From the NCBI RefSeq assembly GCF_900964775.1, contig NC_041815.1, positions 21,725,779 to 21,789,778 of the forward strand: a stretch of 64,000 nucleotides of DNA, read 5' to 3'. Made by a program: the position numbers and the translations under genes. Shown piece by piece: positions 25,001-35,642 of this stretch; the stretch's first letter is position 1; every line of letters begins with the position of its first letter. This DNA is from Scleropages formosus (taxonomy: Eukaryota; Chordata; Actinopteri; Osteoglossiformes; Osteoglossidae). The notes under the pieces are model-generated. The model did not search any database and was not told the DNA's origin. It saw only the letters and a list, made by a program, of their open reading frames with translations.

Positions 25001-26972
25001 TGAATCAATGTAAACTGTCAGGAATTTAGCGCTATCTTGCATTGTAAGTTGTCTTGGACAAATGTTTCAACCAAATAAAGTTTAATAATTTTACATCCCT
25101 TTTGGAGGAAAGCTTATGCTAAATGAGGCAGTACAATGTAATCTACATGTAACTTGGAATACTAAACCATGTCATTGATACGAAATGCACCATTCGGACA
25201 CTCACAGACTGCATAGGCTGGCCGTCCGGTGGCCGGTAAGACCACTCCACGGACGTGAGGCTGGACACACGGCTAGTGGAGCTGAAGGAGCAGCCCAGGG
25301 TGAGAACGTTCCCCTGGATGGCTTTTAGCTCGGCTGAGCAGCTCACCTTCATGGCAGAGACCCTCCATACGGCTAAGAAGCAAAAACCACACACAGACAC
25401 AGAAATGGGGAAAACAGTCATACGACTTCACGTCACAAAGGAATAAAGTTCACTACAAAAAAAGAAAGAAAAAAAAACACATCTATGGCACATATTTCTA
25501 GTTCCCTGCACTAGCAGAACTACCGTGTTCTTTTGTTTAGTAATTTCCCATCTCTGGAGAGCCTGAGCCAAAACATACCGATATCACATCTCATCTTCCT
25601 CTGTGGGCGAAACAGAACAGCATAAAACGATATTGCCTAATAAGATCCCCTCTGCAAAATACTCTTAAGAAAACTCATATCCTACAAAAAGCAGAAAAGA
25701 AACGGTACATTTGCAACCGGGACTTATTGTTCAGGACAGAGAAGTTAAAATTCTGCTAAAAATGTCACATCGAAACAATGAGTATTTTGTTTTCATGCAG
25801 GGAGTATTTACTATAGTTTTCCGAAAAAGAAAAAACACAAAAAACAACACATGCACAGTGTCTAGTGGTTATAGCGGTCTCCTTGACCTCAGAGGACACG
25901 GGTTTGAATCCCACCTCCTCCAGCAGCACCCCTGAGCAAAGTACTTACCCTGAACTGATACTTTAAAAGCTGAGACATTTTTACTGCGAGTAAATCACTG
26001 CAAGCAGCTCAGAACTGTAATATGAACTGGAGAAAAGTTGAATTAATAAACGTAAACGTGTCTGTTTATTTTATACCCCAGTCATCTTACTATGAATGTG
26101 CGAACCACTGTTTATATCTGCCGGTGAAATGATTTACCAGACTTGTTTTTGCCCCAGTGTGTGTGCATGCTTTGAGTCAAACATCAGTGTGTGTGTGTGT
26201 CTTCAAAGGATCTCCACAAGACGTGTATCTTTCCAGCATTACCTATTTATGTTCCTATTTAGGTGCAAAGTCCCTAAACACACCTGTACACTGAGTATAT
26301 GTGTTTGATTAAGAAAACAACCTTTTTACATATGAGTGTACTTTCTGCTTGTGTCCAACTCGACTTCTGTTCCAAAGTGCGCACTGGAGCTGTGGGGATG
26401 AACACAGCACAGGGGCCTTTGGCCGATTGAGAGCGCACGCACGCACGCACACGCGCACACACACGCGCACACACACACACACACACACACACTTTCAATG
26501 ACTACCGCCTCACTGTCGGTAAACCCGCTTTAAGCTCAGTGTTTCGGTGTATAAAACATACTTGTCGGCCCTAAAAAGTCCAGAACTTAGACGAACCAAA
26601 CACACGCCGGTACCGTAGTGTATTACGGAATTAATAAAAGAAAATAGTGCCGTTAAACCCAGGCATACAGCGTATTTAATTTAATATCATGCACTGACGC
26701 GTTATGTGCGTCGCAGACAACAGCTCTCCGTAACTTGGTATAATTAATAAAAGAGGATAATGTGTCATTACCAGACTAGGGATCTATTTTTCGCCTCGGA
26801 CTTGTTCTACTAGGACTGAAGTAGTAACGCGGCGGAACAGTTTCAGCGTGAAGAGAGGTAACACTGACAGAGTAGTATGGTAAATACTATATAGTAACAA
26901 CAACTCACCAAAAGTGGCGGCGACGAGGAGCAGGAGGACGAGTCTGCCGCGGTGATGCCGTCGCCACCACAT
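20928..26972 (-). CDS. mpzl3: Myelin protein zero-like 3, complete
   Basis: Six exons: 26972-26909, 25372-25206, 21899-21686, 21587-21431, 21254-21185 and 21002-20928. Phases agree throughout and the total is 248 residues (human MPZL3 235). Residues 1-21 are a signal peptide ([12 protein letters not shown]). The V-set domain (about 22-148) has [41 protein letters not shown] and [13 protein letters not shown]; the WSYRPP and GDAS motifs pick MPZL3 over MPZL1/2. Sequons NAS and NGT lie near the second Ig Cys. The transmembrane helix is around 154-177, then CCCQRD and an acidic tail with DFDDENYY, paralleling the human DSDYEETY ending. It is a single-pass P0-family adhesion-type glycoprotein; mammalian MPZL3 is linked to skin, sebaceous gland and mitochondrial lipid metabolism. 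Intron 2 (21900-25205) carries an L2 LINE in the opposite orientation. Confidence 0.93.
21109..21144 (+). repeat. Poly-A tract in mpzl3 intron 5
   Basis: About 35 A residues between mpzl3 exons 5 and 6. Confidence 0.85.
22028..22074 (+). repeat. CA microsatellite in mpzl3 intron 2
   Basis: About 15 to 20 CA units. Confidence 0.85.
23085..23225 (+). repeat. Family C SINE fragment
   Basis: Core TTCCTCCCATAGTCCAAAGA plus CATGTGTTGAAG, then a TG run. Directly precedes the LINE. Confidence 0.6.
23230..25020 (+). mobile_element. L2-clade LINE, 5'-truncated, 1.8 kb
   Basis: Reverse-transcriptase segments: [36 protein letters not shown], then [13 protein letters not shown] (motif A region) in 23421-23768. 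The YADD region is degenerate (NTDDTQLF near 23870), and the thumb and C-terminal part is at 23956-24486 ([20 protein letters not shown]). The two blocks are in different frames with stops between, so it is dead. The 3' UTR ends GGAGAAAAGCGTCCGCTAAA plus TGAATCAATGTAAA. It lies in mpzl3 intron 2, antisense to the gene. Confidence 0.88.
25855..26065 (+). repeat. Family B SINE in mpzl3 intron 1
   Basis: TCTAGTGGTTATAGCGGTC, GGGTTTGAATCCCACC, CCCTGAGCAAAGTACTTAC and GGAGAAAAGTTGAATTAATA. Confidence 0.7.
26435..26494 (+). repeat. Compound GCAC/CA microsatellite
   Basis: GCAC units grading into (CA)n in mpzl3 intron 1. Confidence 0.85.
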
Positions 26973-27285
26973 GATGATGATCTTCGCAGAGCCCGGACTC
27001 GAAGGCGCACAGACGCACCGAGTTACATGATTCCGATCCGCCGTCCGGCGTCCATGTTGTGCGAGTGCGAGCGCGAGCTACCTGTCAGACAGGTGTAGCA
27101 GGAAGTGGGCGGGGCCGCTCGGCTCTCGCGCTCGCTCGTGTGTGACCAGGGTGGCACGCGGGGGCCGAGCACGTAGCGCTGGATTCTCGGATGGAGCTCG
27201 GGCTGCCTGGGAGTTTGCATGTTGATGTTCTCTCCGCGACCGCCTTCCTATTCTTCGGGTTTCCTCTGCCACGGTCTGAAGTCAT
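26973..27285. promoter_or_regulatory. GC-rich 5' flank of mpzl3
   Basis: About 300 bases directly upstream of the mpzl3 start are GC- and CpG-rich, in contrast to the AT-rich surroundings. This is the likely promoter and 5' UTR. No single motif was assigned. Confidence 0.4.
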
Positions 27286-27450
27286 GTTTTAGCTGCATTG
27301 ATTGGTGACTCTAAACTGCCCTTCAAGTGTGTGTGTGTGAGAGAGAGAGATTGCCGGGGGTCCTGTACAGGGTGTACCTGGCCTCATGTCCTTTGCATCT
27401 GGGATAGGCTCCAGACCACTGCAACCCTGCGCTAGAACAACGGATAGGTG
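27285..27450 (+). repeat. Family C SINE fragment upstream of mpzl3
   Basis: GGTGACTCTAAACTGCCCTT, a TG/GA run, then GGGATAGGCTCCAGACCACT. No tRNA-like head remains. Confidence 0.6.
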
Positions 27451-27559
27451 AAATGTCACCACGCAGAGTTTCACCGACACTAAAACGTCCCGGATACAAA
27501 GTGTCTTCACGACTAGTTTCACACCCACTGACTGAACAGGTTTTTTTTCCACTGCAACC

Positions 27560-28700
27560 TAAGACATAACCTGAGGTCCACCATTCTCCTAAACGGGCTG
27601 AAAGTCCTTACTTTTACACTCGTGTGGATTCATATTTCTGCAAGGCACTATTCAGATTTAAAAAACCATTGCCTTGAGACTCCTTTACATTTATGACACT
27701 GCGTTACATTAGGGGGTGTACACCGTATTCACATTCTTCCGGTCTCAAGCCTTCTAGAACATGTAAGTATATGATCCGTCTTGGGAGTGGCCACATTATT
27801 TCCATGCTTTCTGTCACAAACCGTAGCATTTGATGTTTCTCCTTTTAAAGTGAAAGGTTCGTTCTAGAGTTGGAAAGCTATTGAAGGGTATGCTGTTGTT
27901 ACATCTGTTTCCTTCAAGAATTTATGTCGGTTTTGAAATGCCAAAGATACGAGCAGCTCCCTCACGTGATTTCAGGTGTCCCAAATGCCGAGTCAAATAG
28001 AGAAGGCGACTCCAGGGCCGCTGAAGGCCTCGCTTTGTCTGTAGCGTGCAGCGTGTAGACAAAGACGGCTCTGTGAAGCTCCAGAAACACATATTTGTAA
28101 CAGGTGCTCTGGGAATCTATAGTTACACCCCCCTCCAAGAGGACTAATGATGAGGCACAAGAGTCATAATCCCCCAGGCAAAGGAAAAGAAATTCAAGAT
28201 CTCCAGATCTTTGCCAGATTCTAATATATCATTATTATTGTGATTATGCTTTTCTCCTAAGAAATTCACAATGTTAGGTTTGGATAAAAAGATAGTTTAT
28301 ATTATTTACCCATTTATACAGTAAGGGAATTTTTTTTACAGTATCACTTCAACATAAATACCCTGTTCAAGGGTACTATGGAGCGAGTAGTCTCCAGAAT
28401 ATCTGCGCCTTTCCCTTACACACTGCAAGCCTGTAATTATGTGCCTTCATGCGCTAACATCTCAGATTAACTTCGGTAATTGAAGATTAACTAATATGTC
28501 ATTTCTGTGTTGACTACACATGTGAATACAAACATAAAGCTATTGTTGGGAGCTCTGTGAAAAAAGAAATTATTATTAGCAGCAACAGTGCTGCTTAAAT
28601 GATTTTTCCAGGGAATCATTTCTGTCTTTACTTTAGTCCTTTTGTCCTTAAGTAAATGTTATGTAATATTCCTATAAGCAAGTCTGCATCGAGATTTTTA
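27560..28700. other. Intergenic between mpzl3 and mpzl2
   Basis: No gene seen. A degenerate family B fragment in minus orientation lies at 28300-28420 (ACCCATTTATACAGTAAGG, CTGTTCAAGGGTACTATGG). Confidence 0.4.
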
Positions 28701-28711
28701 AAGTGATACAA

Positions 28712-28932
28712 TTGGGGAGGGGGCGTGGTGGCACGGTGGGCTTGGCCTGTGCCTGCTCTCCAGTGGGTCTGGGGTTCAAGTCCCGCTTGGGGTGCCCTGT
28801 GATGGACTGGCGTCCTGTCCTGGGTGTGTCACCTCCCCACCAGCCCTGTGCCACCAGGTTGGGCTCCGGCTTGCTGCAACCCCGATTGGTACAAGCAGCT
28901 TCAGCCTCTCTGTGTGTGTGTGTGTGTAAGTG
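28712..28932 (+). repeat. Family A SINE with TG tail
   Basis: GGGCGTGGTGGCACGGTGG, GGGGTTCAAGTCCCGCTTGG, GATGGACTGGCGTCC, ending in TG then GA runs. Confidence 0.85.
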
Positions 28933-28949
28933 TGAGTGAGAGAGAGTGA

Positions 28950-30570
28950 GAGTGAGAGTAACTGGCTATGAAACACTGCAGCACTGTGTAGAAACTGTCC
29001 ATAATCACTTCGACAAACCAACCCAACGTGTTGTACACAGTCATGAGTGTAGGTGTGGGCAGGGCCTTTTTCCACTAGTATCAGGATTATCTGTCATATT
29101 AATCATCCTGGAGGAAAGTTCCACTGCTCAGCACAACATGAACATGTTTGTTTTTACCGCAAAATGAAGAAATTACGTTGCCGTTCCATAAACGCATTTT
29201 ATATATAACCTCTCGATGGTCACAATTCAAAAGACTGATCATTTACTAAATTATCAGACAGTGAACATTTATTAAAATGTCACTGCTCACTCCACTTCTC
29301 AGGTCAGCTCAAATCTCAGCCAAAGCAAACCAGCCAGTTTATTACTCACTAACAGTTCTGGGTAAACAGGAGAACTTGCGTAATAAATGACCAAATTACA
29401 CTACACAGCAGTGTATTTCTAGTAGATGATTAATGTCACAGTCATCAGTCTCTGGGTAGTTTCTCACTTAGCTCCCCCACAATTTAGTTATATCCACTGA
29501 ATTATTTTATGACATTGACAGAATTAGTTTAAATGTTAACTATTCAATATGCTGAAATACTAAACAAATATGACCATAAAAAAAATATTGTAGGGAATAG
29601 GAAAAGTTACCTTCTAGTCCCAGCTGATATTAACTTCCTTAATTGTGTTTACTGCGGTAAACTGACCGAAAAAAAAAAAAAAAAAAAAAAAAACAACCAA
29701 GAGATGCATTCTCCGCATAGGCAGAGCTGAGGGAGTGTACTGATAACAGCAGTCTCAGGTTCTGCGACACACCGGAGTGTTCGCAGGCACTCTGTTCATG
29801 TACGTGTTTTATTTTAGTTTCTCACTCTGTTTTTGCCTTTGGTCCCTACAGCCCTTTTTCAGCCCTCTCCACTGCTACATGTTATGCACATCATCAAATA
29901 TTAAATACTTAGGCAAATGTGGTCTTTGATCCACTGTGTATAATGAAAGTTTGTGTATATGCATGCAAACACACACATACACACACGCAATTGCTTCTAT
30001 ACGTATATCAACACTGAAAATTTTTGAAATTCTCAAAAACTACCTCTTTCTACATTCTGTCAAGTTTAGATTTTTGTTATTTTATTATAAACAGTAAAAA
30101 TAAACATTTCTATAAAATCTGCAATAGCAATATAAAATATAATCATGAAATTTCAAAACGGAACCAGCGCTGCTTCGACAAACGTAGGCGCATTTTTAAC
30201 ATTGAATTCAGGAAACTGTCATTAGTATAGTACATGTTTAGTGGTTTCAATAGGGCATCAGATAGAGATGTTCAGGCACATTTGCTCAGTGACTGGTTTT
30301 CAGATCTTGCTGCAGTTAAAACAATATTCCCATTGCTGAGTTACAGGTACGTGCATTATAGTGCAATCACTGTGCATGAATACCATGAATTTCGCATCAG
30401 TCAGAGACCTACAGAAACCAGTTGGGTCTCAGTCATCTTTCTTATGTTAAGAAGGGATGCTCCATAGATGGCAAATTCCATAGATGCCGTGAACTGATCT
30501 TGAACAGGACAAAGTGTGAATAGTTTAAACTGTCGTAACACTGCGAAAGTAAGAGTTAAACGTTAACGTT
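28950..30570. other. Intergenic 3' of mpzl2
   Basis: AT-rich. A poly-A run at 29667-29692 and a short CA run at 29968-29988. No coding signal. Confidence 0.4.
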
Positions 30571-30572
30571 AC

Positions 30573-30578
30573 TTTATT
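30573..30578 (-). terminator. Candidate mpzl2 polyadenylation signal
   Basis: AATAAA on the minus strand lies 478 bases past the long-form mpzl2 stop. It supports a terminal exon in this region but is not proof of it. Confidence 0.4.
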
Positions 30579-31055
30579 CAGTGCCAAGTTCTCTGTCACT
30601 TTAACGTCCCATTGTCTCCAGAGGACTTTCCTGCAACGGCAGCAGTGGCTGAAAACACAGCTCCACATTGCGAGGACCTACCTCTGGGATATAACAGTTT
30701 GGATGAGCAGACATGAGCTTCTTGCAGCCTTTGTGAGCTAAGAAAAGAGGCACTGGTGGAAGTACAGGGGGTGACCCACAGATCTGGGGTTTTCTTGGAT
30801 TTAGAAAAATCTTTCACATAAACCATTACACAAAATGATTGTCCATTGGCACATTTGAAAACTATATTTCATGATCTCTTTACAGATGAAATTTGATAAA
30901 GGAACAGTCTGATCACAGGTCCAGTTTCTTAACCACTGGGCTGCACATGGCCACATCCAGCCACTCTAGAAGACCAAGTTCCAGACACGGACAGATATCT
31001 AAAATATTGCTCTTCAGTGAAGACCTCAAAGATTTTTCATTCTACTGGGCCCAGC

Positions 31056-31440
31056 TTATTCCTTTGTTATCGAGATGGTGTCAGAATTTTCATCCTTTCC
31101 TTCTTTTATGCTTGGATTCTTGGAGCTGGGGTCTGAGATTATTCCATTAGTGGTGTCACCACCATGCTTCTCCTTTACTTCCATCAAACTGGGGTTGTTG
31201 GAACTGAGATCTGAGATCATTCCATCAGCAGCAGAGTGTTCCTCTGTTTCCTCCTCCAAGATGGGAGTCGAGAGTATTTTGTCAGTAGCATCATCAAAGT
31301 GGTTGTCCTCTTCCTTTTCTAAAGAGGGGTTCCTGAAGGTTTCAGCTGAGATCATTCCATCAGTAGCATCATCAGAAAGTTTCTCATTTTCTTCCTCCAA
31401 ACTGAGGTTCTTGCAGCTGGGATCTGAGATTACTGCATCA
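31056..31440 (-). repeat. Five in-frame coding repeats of about 26 residues in the last mpzl2 exon
   Basis: The units begin [40 protein letters not shown] and [11 protein letters not shown], each followed by an acidic stretch such as [13 protein letters not shown]. The third unit is shortened. At DNA level this is a degenerate tandem repeat of about 78 bp on the minus strand. The divergence between units with the frame kept open suggests coding constraint rather than a fresh expansion. Confidence 0.75.
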
Positions 31441-31499
31441 GAGTCAGACTTTGTCTTCTCTGGCATGCAAAGGTAGACAGCTTCTGCAGGATGGCTGAA

Positions 31500-31560
<61 letters not shown>

Positions 31561-34500
31561 TGTCAAAGTTGCACAAAAGGTGAACAAAGAGGACTCAGTA
31601 GTGGGCTTCATATTAACAGAAGCATTTTGCATACCATTCCCCAGCTTCAGAAAACAGTAGAATTTATCCTTGGTGAATTGACCCCCAGACACTGTTCCAT
31701 TGCAAAAATGGTAGGTTTGCTATGCCTTTTCTTGGGACACAGCAAGAAATATTATTCATTTTTCCATGTCAAAGATTACATTGTGGTTTTAGCATGGATT
31801 GTGACCCAGAACAATGGTTTTATAAGCTCTCTGCAAGTAGAAGGTAAATCTGCAATAGACTCCAAGCACCAATAGCAGAGACCTGAAAACCCCATAGAAC
31901 AAGAACAACTTCCACAATTTTGTACTTTTTTCTCACATCTTCCCAGACACTGTAGCCACTGTAAGGCTGCATTTACTCAGCAACAATAGGACAGTCAACA
32001 GAACAAGAAGAAACTACTTTTCACAGGTTCTGAAATGTGAATAAATTGAGCAACGCGTGAAGCGTGGCATGCTTCTGCTGAAATGCAATGCGTACTGATA
32101 ATTCATGAATAATCTATTACATTAGTATTTTGCCACGTAGACACTGACCACAGTGACACAGTTATTTGTGAGGAATGCATCTAGTTATAAACACTAATCA
32201 CAAAATAACACCGTTGGGCAAATTCATTCACGTCTAACAGATGGAGGAAAAGTAGTTTAAAAACATTACCATGCATTAATATAAGCATAGTGGCTAGCAG
32301 TGTACTGGGATTTTGATATTTTCAACAAATTATTGGCATCAGAAGAAAGAAACAAGTGCAGTAGCGTCAAAAGGGTTCTGAACGAATACATTGAAGAAGC
32401 ATCCCATATTATATAACATTGATTACACCATCGAAAGGAAAGTGCAGTTTCAGAAGACATTAGGAAATGACAAATGTCCACAACTAGCAAGGCATTAGGG
32501 CACCGACTCGTCTCTGTGCACAAACCAGTCAACTGTGAGTCTGGCGTTGACCCACAGAGATCCTGTATAGCCAGGCAAGCAGGGAGCATTTTTTCAGTTC
32601 TGAAGGAGAGCAGCCCACCTGTCCCTGGGGAAGGGGGGTGAGGAGAAGAGCCCTGGGAGGCCCACACCACACTCCACTCCCTGCTCTCTCGCTCCCACTC
32701 CTAGTCTCTCACCACATGGTGGGGTCCTTCCTCGCCCTCTGCTGGAACTCAAGCTCTGCCACCTCCTCGCGCTTCTTACGGCGGTGTTTGACCACTACGA
32801 CAATGAGGAGGATGATGAGCATCAGCAGGATTCCGCCCCCTATAGCTGCTGCCAGGATGCTGATCTCAGAGTAGGAGGCTGCATGAGAAACATACAACAC
32901 TTTCAGCAGACTACTGAGGCTAAGTATTTTGCCCAAGGGTACCACAACCACTGCTTCGGTACATATGGTGGAAAGAAAAACGAACTGTACTTAAGAATCA
33001 CGCGCCTGCATCTAAGTCTCTTTCTCCTAATTTGATGCACACATTGTATTTTCTGTGAGATGTACATTTACATTTATTCATTTAGCAGATGCTTTTCTCC
33101 AAATGATGTACATCAAGGTTCTTGCAGGGACTTGACTAGACAATTCAGTAGTCTGCGCCCCTTAGCTACTATACCACCTGCTACGTTGCCAGCTTCTGGG
33201 CCGTCAGATAGATGCTCAGTGAAACAGTTATTCCATCCTTTACTGCAGCAAGTGCTCATCCAGATGGGCTGCCCTCAGGATAGACAAGAACTTCATACCA
33301 ACCTGAAGCGACGACCTTGAGGCGCACCTCTCCCGCAAGCCCATGGACATCTGGGAGGTTCTTCACCTGGCAGATGAAGGTCCCGTTGTAGGAAAACTTC
33401 ACATCCCGTATTGTAATGGAAGCGTCCTTTGCCATGATGTTCCCTGACCAATCTACTCGCTTTCGGAAGCGGCCCTCCGAAATGGGGTAAGGCTTCTGGT
33501 GGTAATAAAACACCTGAGAGGGCAAGGGCACAGCGTGAAAAATAAATATCCACTGGCCGATGCCGACTGCCATATGTGCAAAGAAGGTGCAACACACTGA
33601 ACTGCTTTAAAACTATTTTCAATTCAGAACCAGATTTGGGTCAAACTCAGAAATCTATTAAATGATAATGTAAAGGCTGTCTTCTGCAGAAACTGTAATT
33701 TTCTTGTACAATTTCAGCTAAAGAATTTGTCATGAAATCATTCCACAAAATGTAATTAATTTAAAAAAAAAAAAAAAACTGAATGTTCTAGTTTTTTCTT
33801 AAAAACCTTTTTTTTTTTTTTTTTTTGTAAAACCTTAAGACATTTTTGTTTAAGTGGTCTTAATGTCCAATGGTCTACGCACACTCTGGTCCGTCGTGTC
33901 CGGTTCTTATTTTAACACCACTCACAGTCGTTTTCCCAGAGCTTCAAGGAAAAGAATTGTGCGATTTTCCCGCATCAGCAAACTAGTCTGGATCCTCAAT
34001 CCACCATGTTGATCGTGATCCACGTTACCTACCGACTCCTCCTTCCCTTGCCCCAGAGGTCGGAAGGTCCAGGATACGGTCACGGACAACTCCGAGACGG
34101 GTTCCGAGGTCTCGAAGGTGCATTTCAGCCAGGCATCCGTCCCATTGACCGCCTCCACTTCACCAGCTGTCAACACCTTTATCCCACTGACCTGAAGCAC
34201 CTCTGGAGCCAAAGACACACATCGACATTTGACACACTGAGACTCTCTCACTTTTCACTGCACTGATACTCCAGGACTGACCAGCCCAATGAACACAGAC
34301 ACCAGCCTATAAGGTGCTGAGAAAATACCCTTTTATAAACAACCTAATTGTTGTAAAAAACACACACACTTTCTGAACCGCTTGTCCCATACGGGGTTGC
34401 GGGGAGCCAGAGCCAAACCCGGCTACAGAGGGCGTAGGGCCGGAGGGGGAGGGGACACAGCCAGGACAGAACGCCAGTCCGTCGCAAGGCACCCCAAGCG

Positions 34501-35564
34501 GGACTTGAACCCCAGACCCACTGGAGAGCAGGACCTGGTCCAACCCACTGTGCCACTGCACCCCCCCACCAGGAAAAGATGTTAACAAAAACTATTTTTA
34601 GCGCAGGAAAAACAGGCCATTGTGATAATACGGAATAATACATCCTACCAAATCAAAGCATTAACTTTGTTCCCTTTTCTTTTTGTGACCTAACAGTCTG
34701 TAGCACAACCCAAAGCCTACGGGTCTTGAACTGAGATGCAGCCTCCTTCGATCCCCAGGAACCAGCCTGCCTTATCAGCAATCCGCGCGCTTCCTGCTGG
34801 CTGCCGTAAAGCCCCCGAGAAGCTGGACAGAGACCGCAGACTCCCACCAGGACAGCCGTCTTCCCCATCTTGTCATCCAATTTAAGTGAGCCTGGCCAAA
34901 TTTTGGGGTGGGTATTTATAGAACCCTCAGAAGTAAACACCAGCAGGAAACGTTGAGATTTTATTTATTTTATTTATTTATTTTTAAATGCGAGGCCATT
35001 TTAAAAAAGATAAATCAGAATTACGTCGCTGGCATTCAGACTGGGGCCCGTCTTAAGGGTCTGTAGCCTCAGGAAGGGTCGAGTCGGCCGATGCAAGAGA
35101 ATCACGGAAAAGGTAGCAACTCTTCACCAGCTCCGCAGCAGCTTTTCTTCCCGTTTTATTACGGCAAGGAAACACTGCTGAAACTGCGTAACAATACTTT
35201 ATGTATAAGCATGATCATTAATTCCTATAGCTGAGAAAGACGGAGAAAAGGTCTATCCAAACATTGTATTTATCTCCGTACCTGTTCATCCACATGCAGC
35301 GATGTGGTCCGTGTCTAGCAGGTCAACATAAGCCAATCAGTCGTTGAACACGTGCGGTAGGTACTGTACCGCGGTGTTGAAGGACATGGTCTTTTCATCT
35401 GGGGTTTGTTCATTCGTGTCCCAGGAGGGGTCCTGGTTCCGTAATCAGCCAAATCAGGCCTTTTGTATTGTATGAGCGGTTAATCATCCTAATGCATATT
35501 AATACATATTATTGCTGATCAGCTAAGCAACCTAAAGAACATGATATCAGGAGTGGTATTTTTT

Positions 35565-35642
<78 letters not shown>

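Noticed and set aside
30596-30826. 76-codon minus-strand frame after mpzl2
   Set aside because: No domain or splice logic; probably mpzl2 3' UTR or flank.
34358-34572. Frames of 70-100 codons overlapping family A SINEs here and at 47150, 49893 and 60655
   Set aside because: These are translations of the SINE body (similar peptides recur at each copy), not genes.
34653-34940. Minus-strand frame with [13 protein letters not shown] as a possible mpzl2 signal-peptide exon
   Set aside because: Weakly hydrophobic and with no good phase-1 donor. The exon at 40102-40045 has a strong signal peptide, a GTGAGT donor and the right phase.
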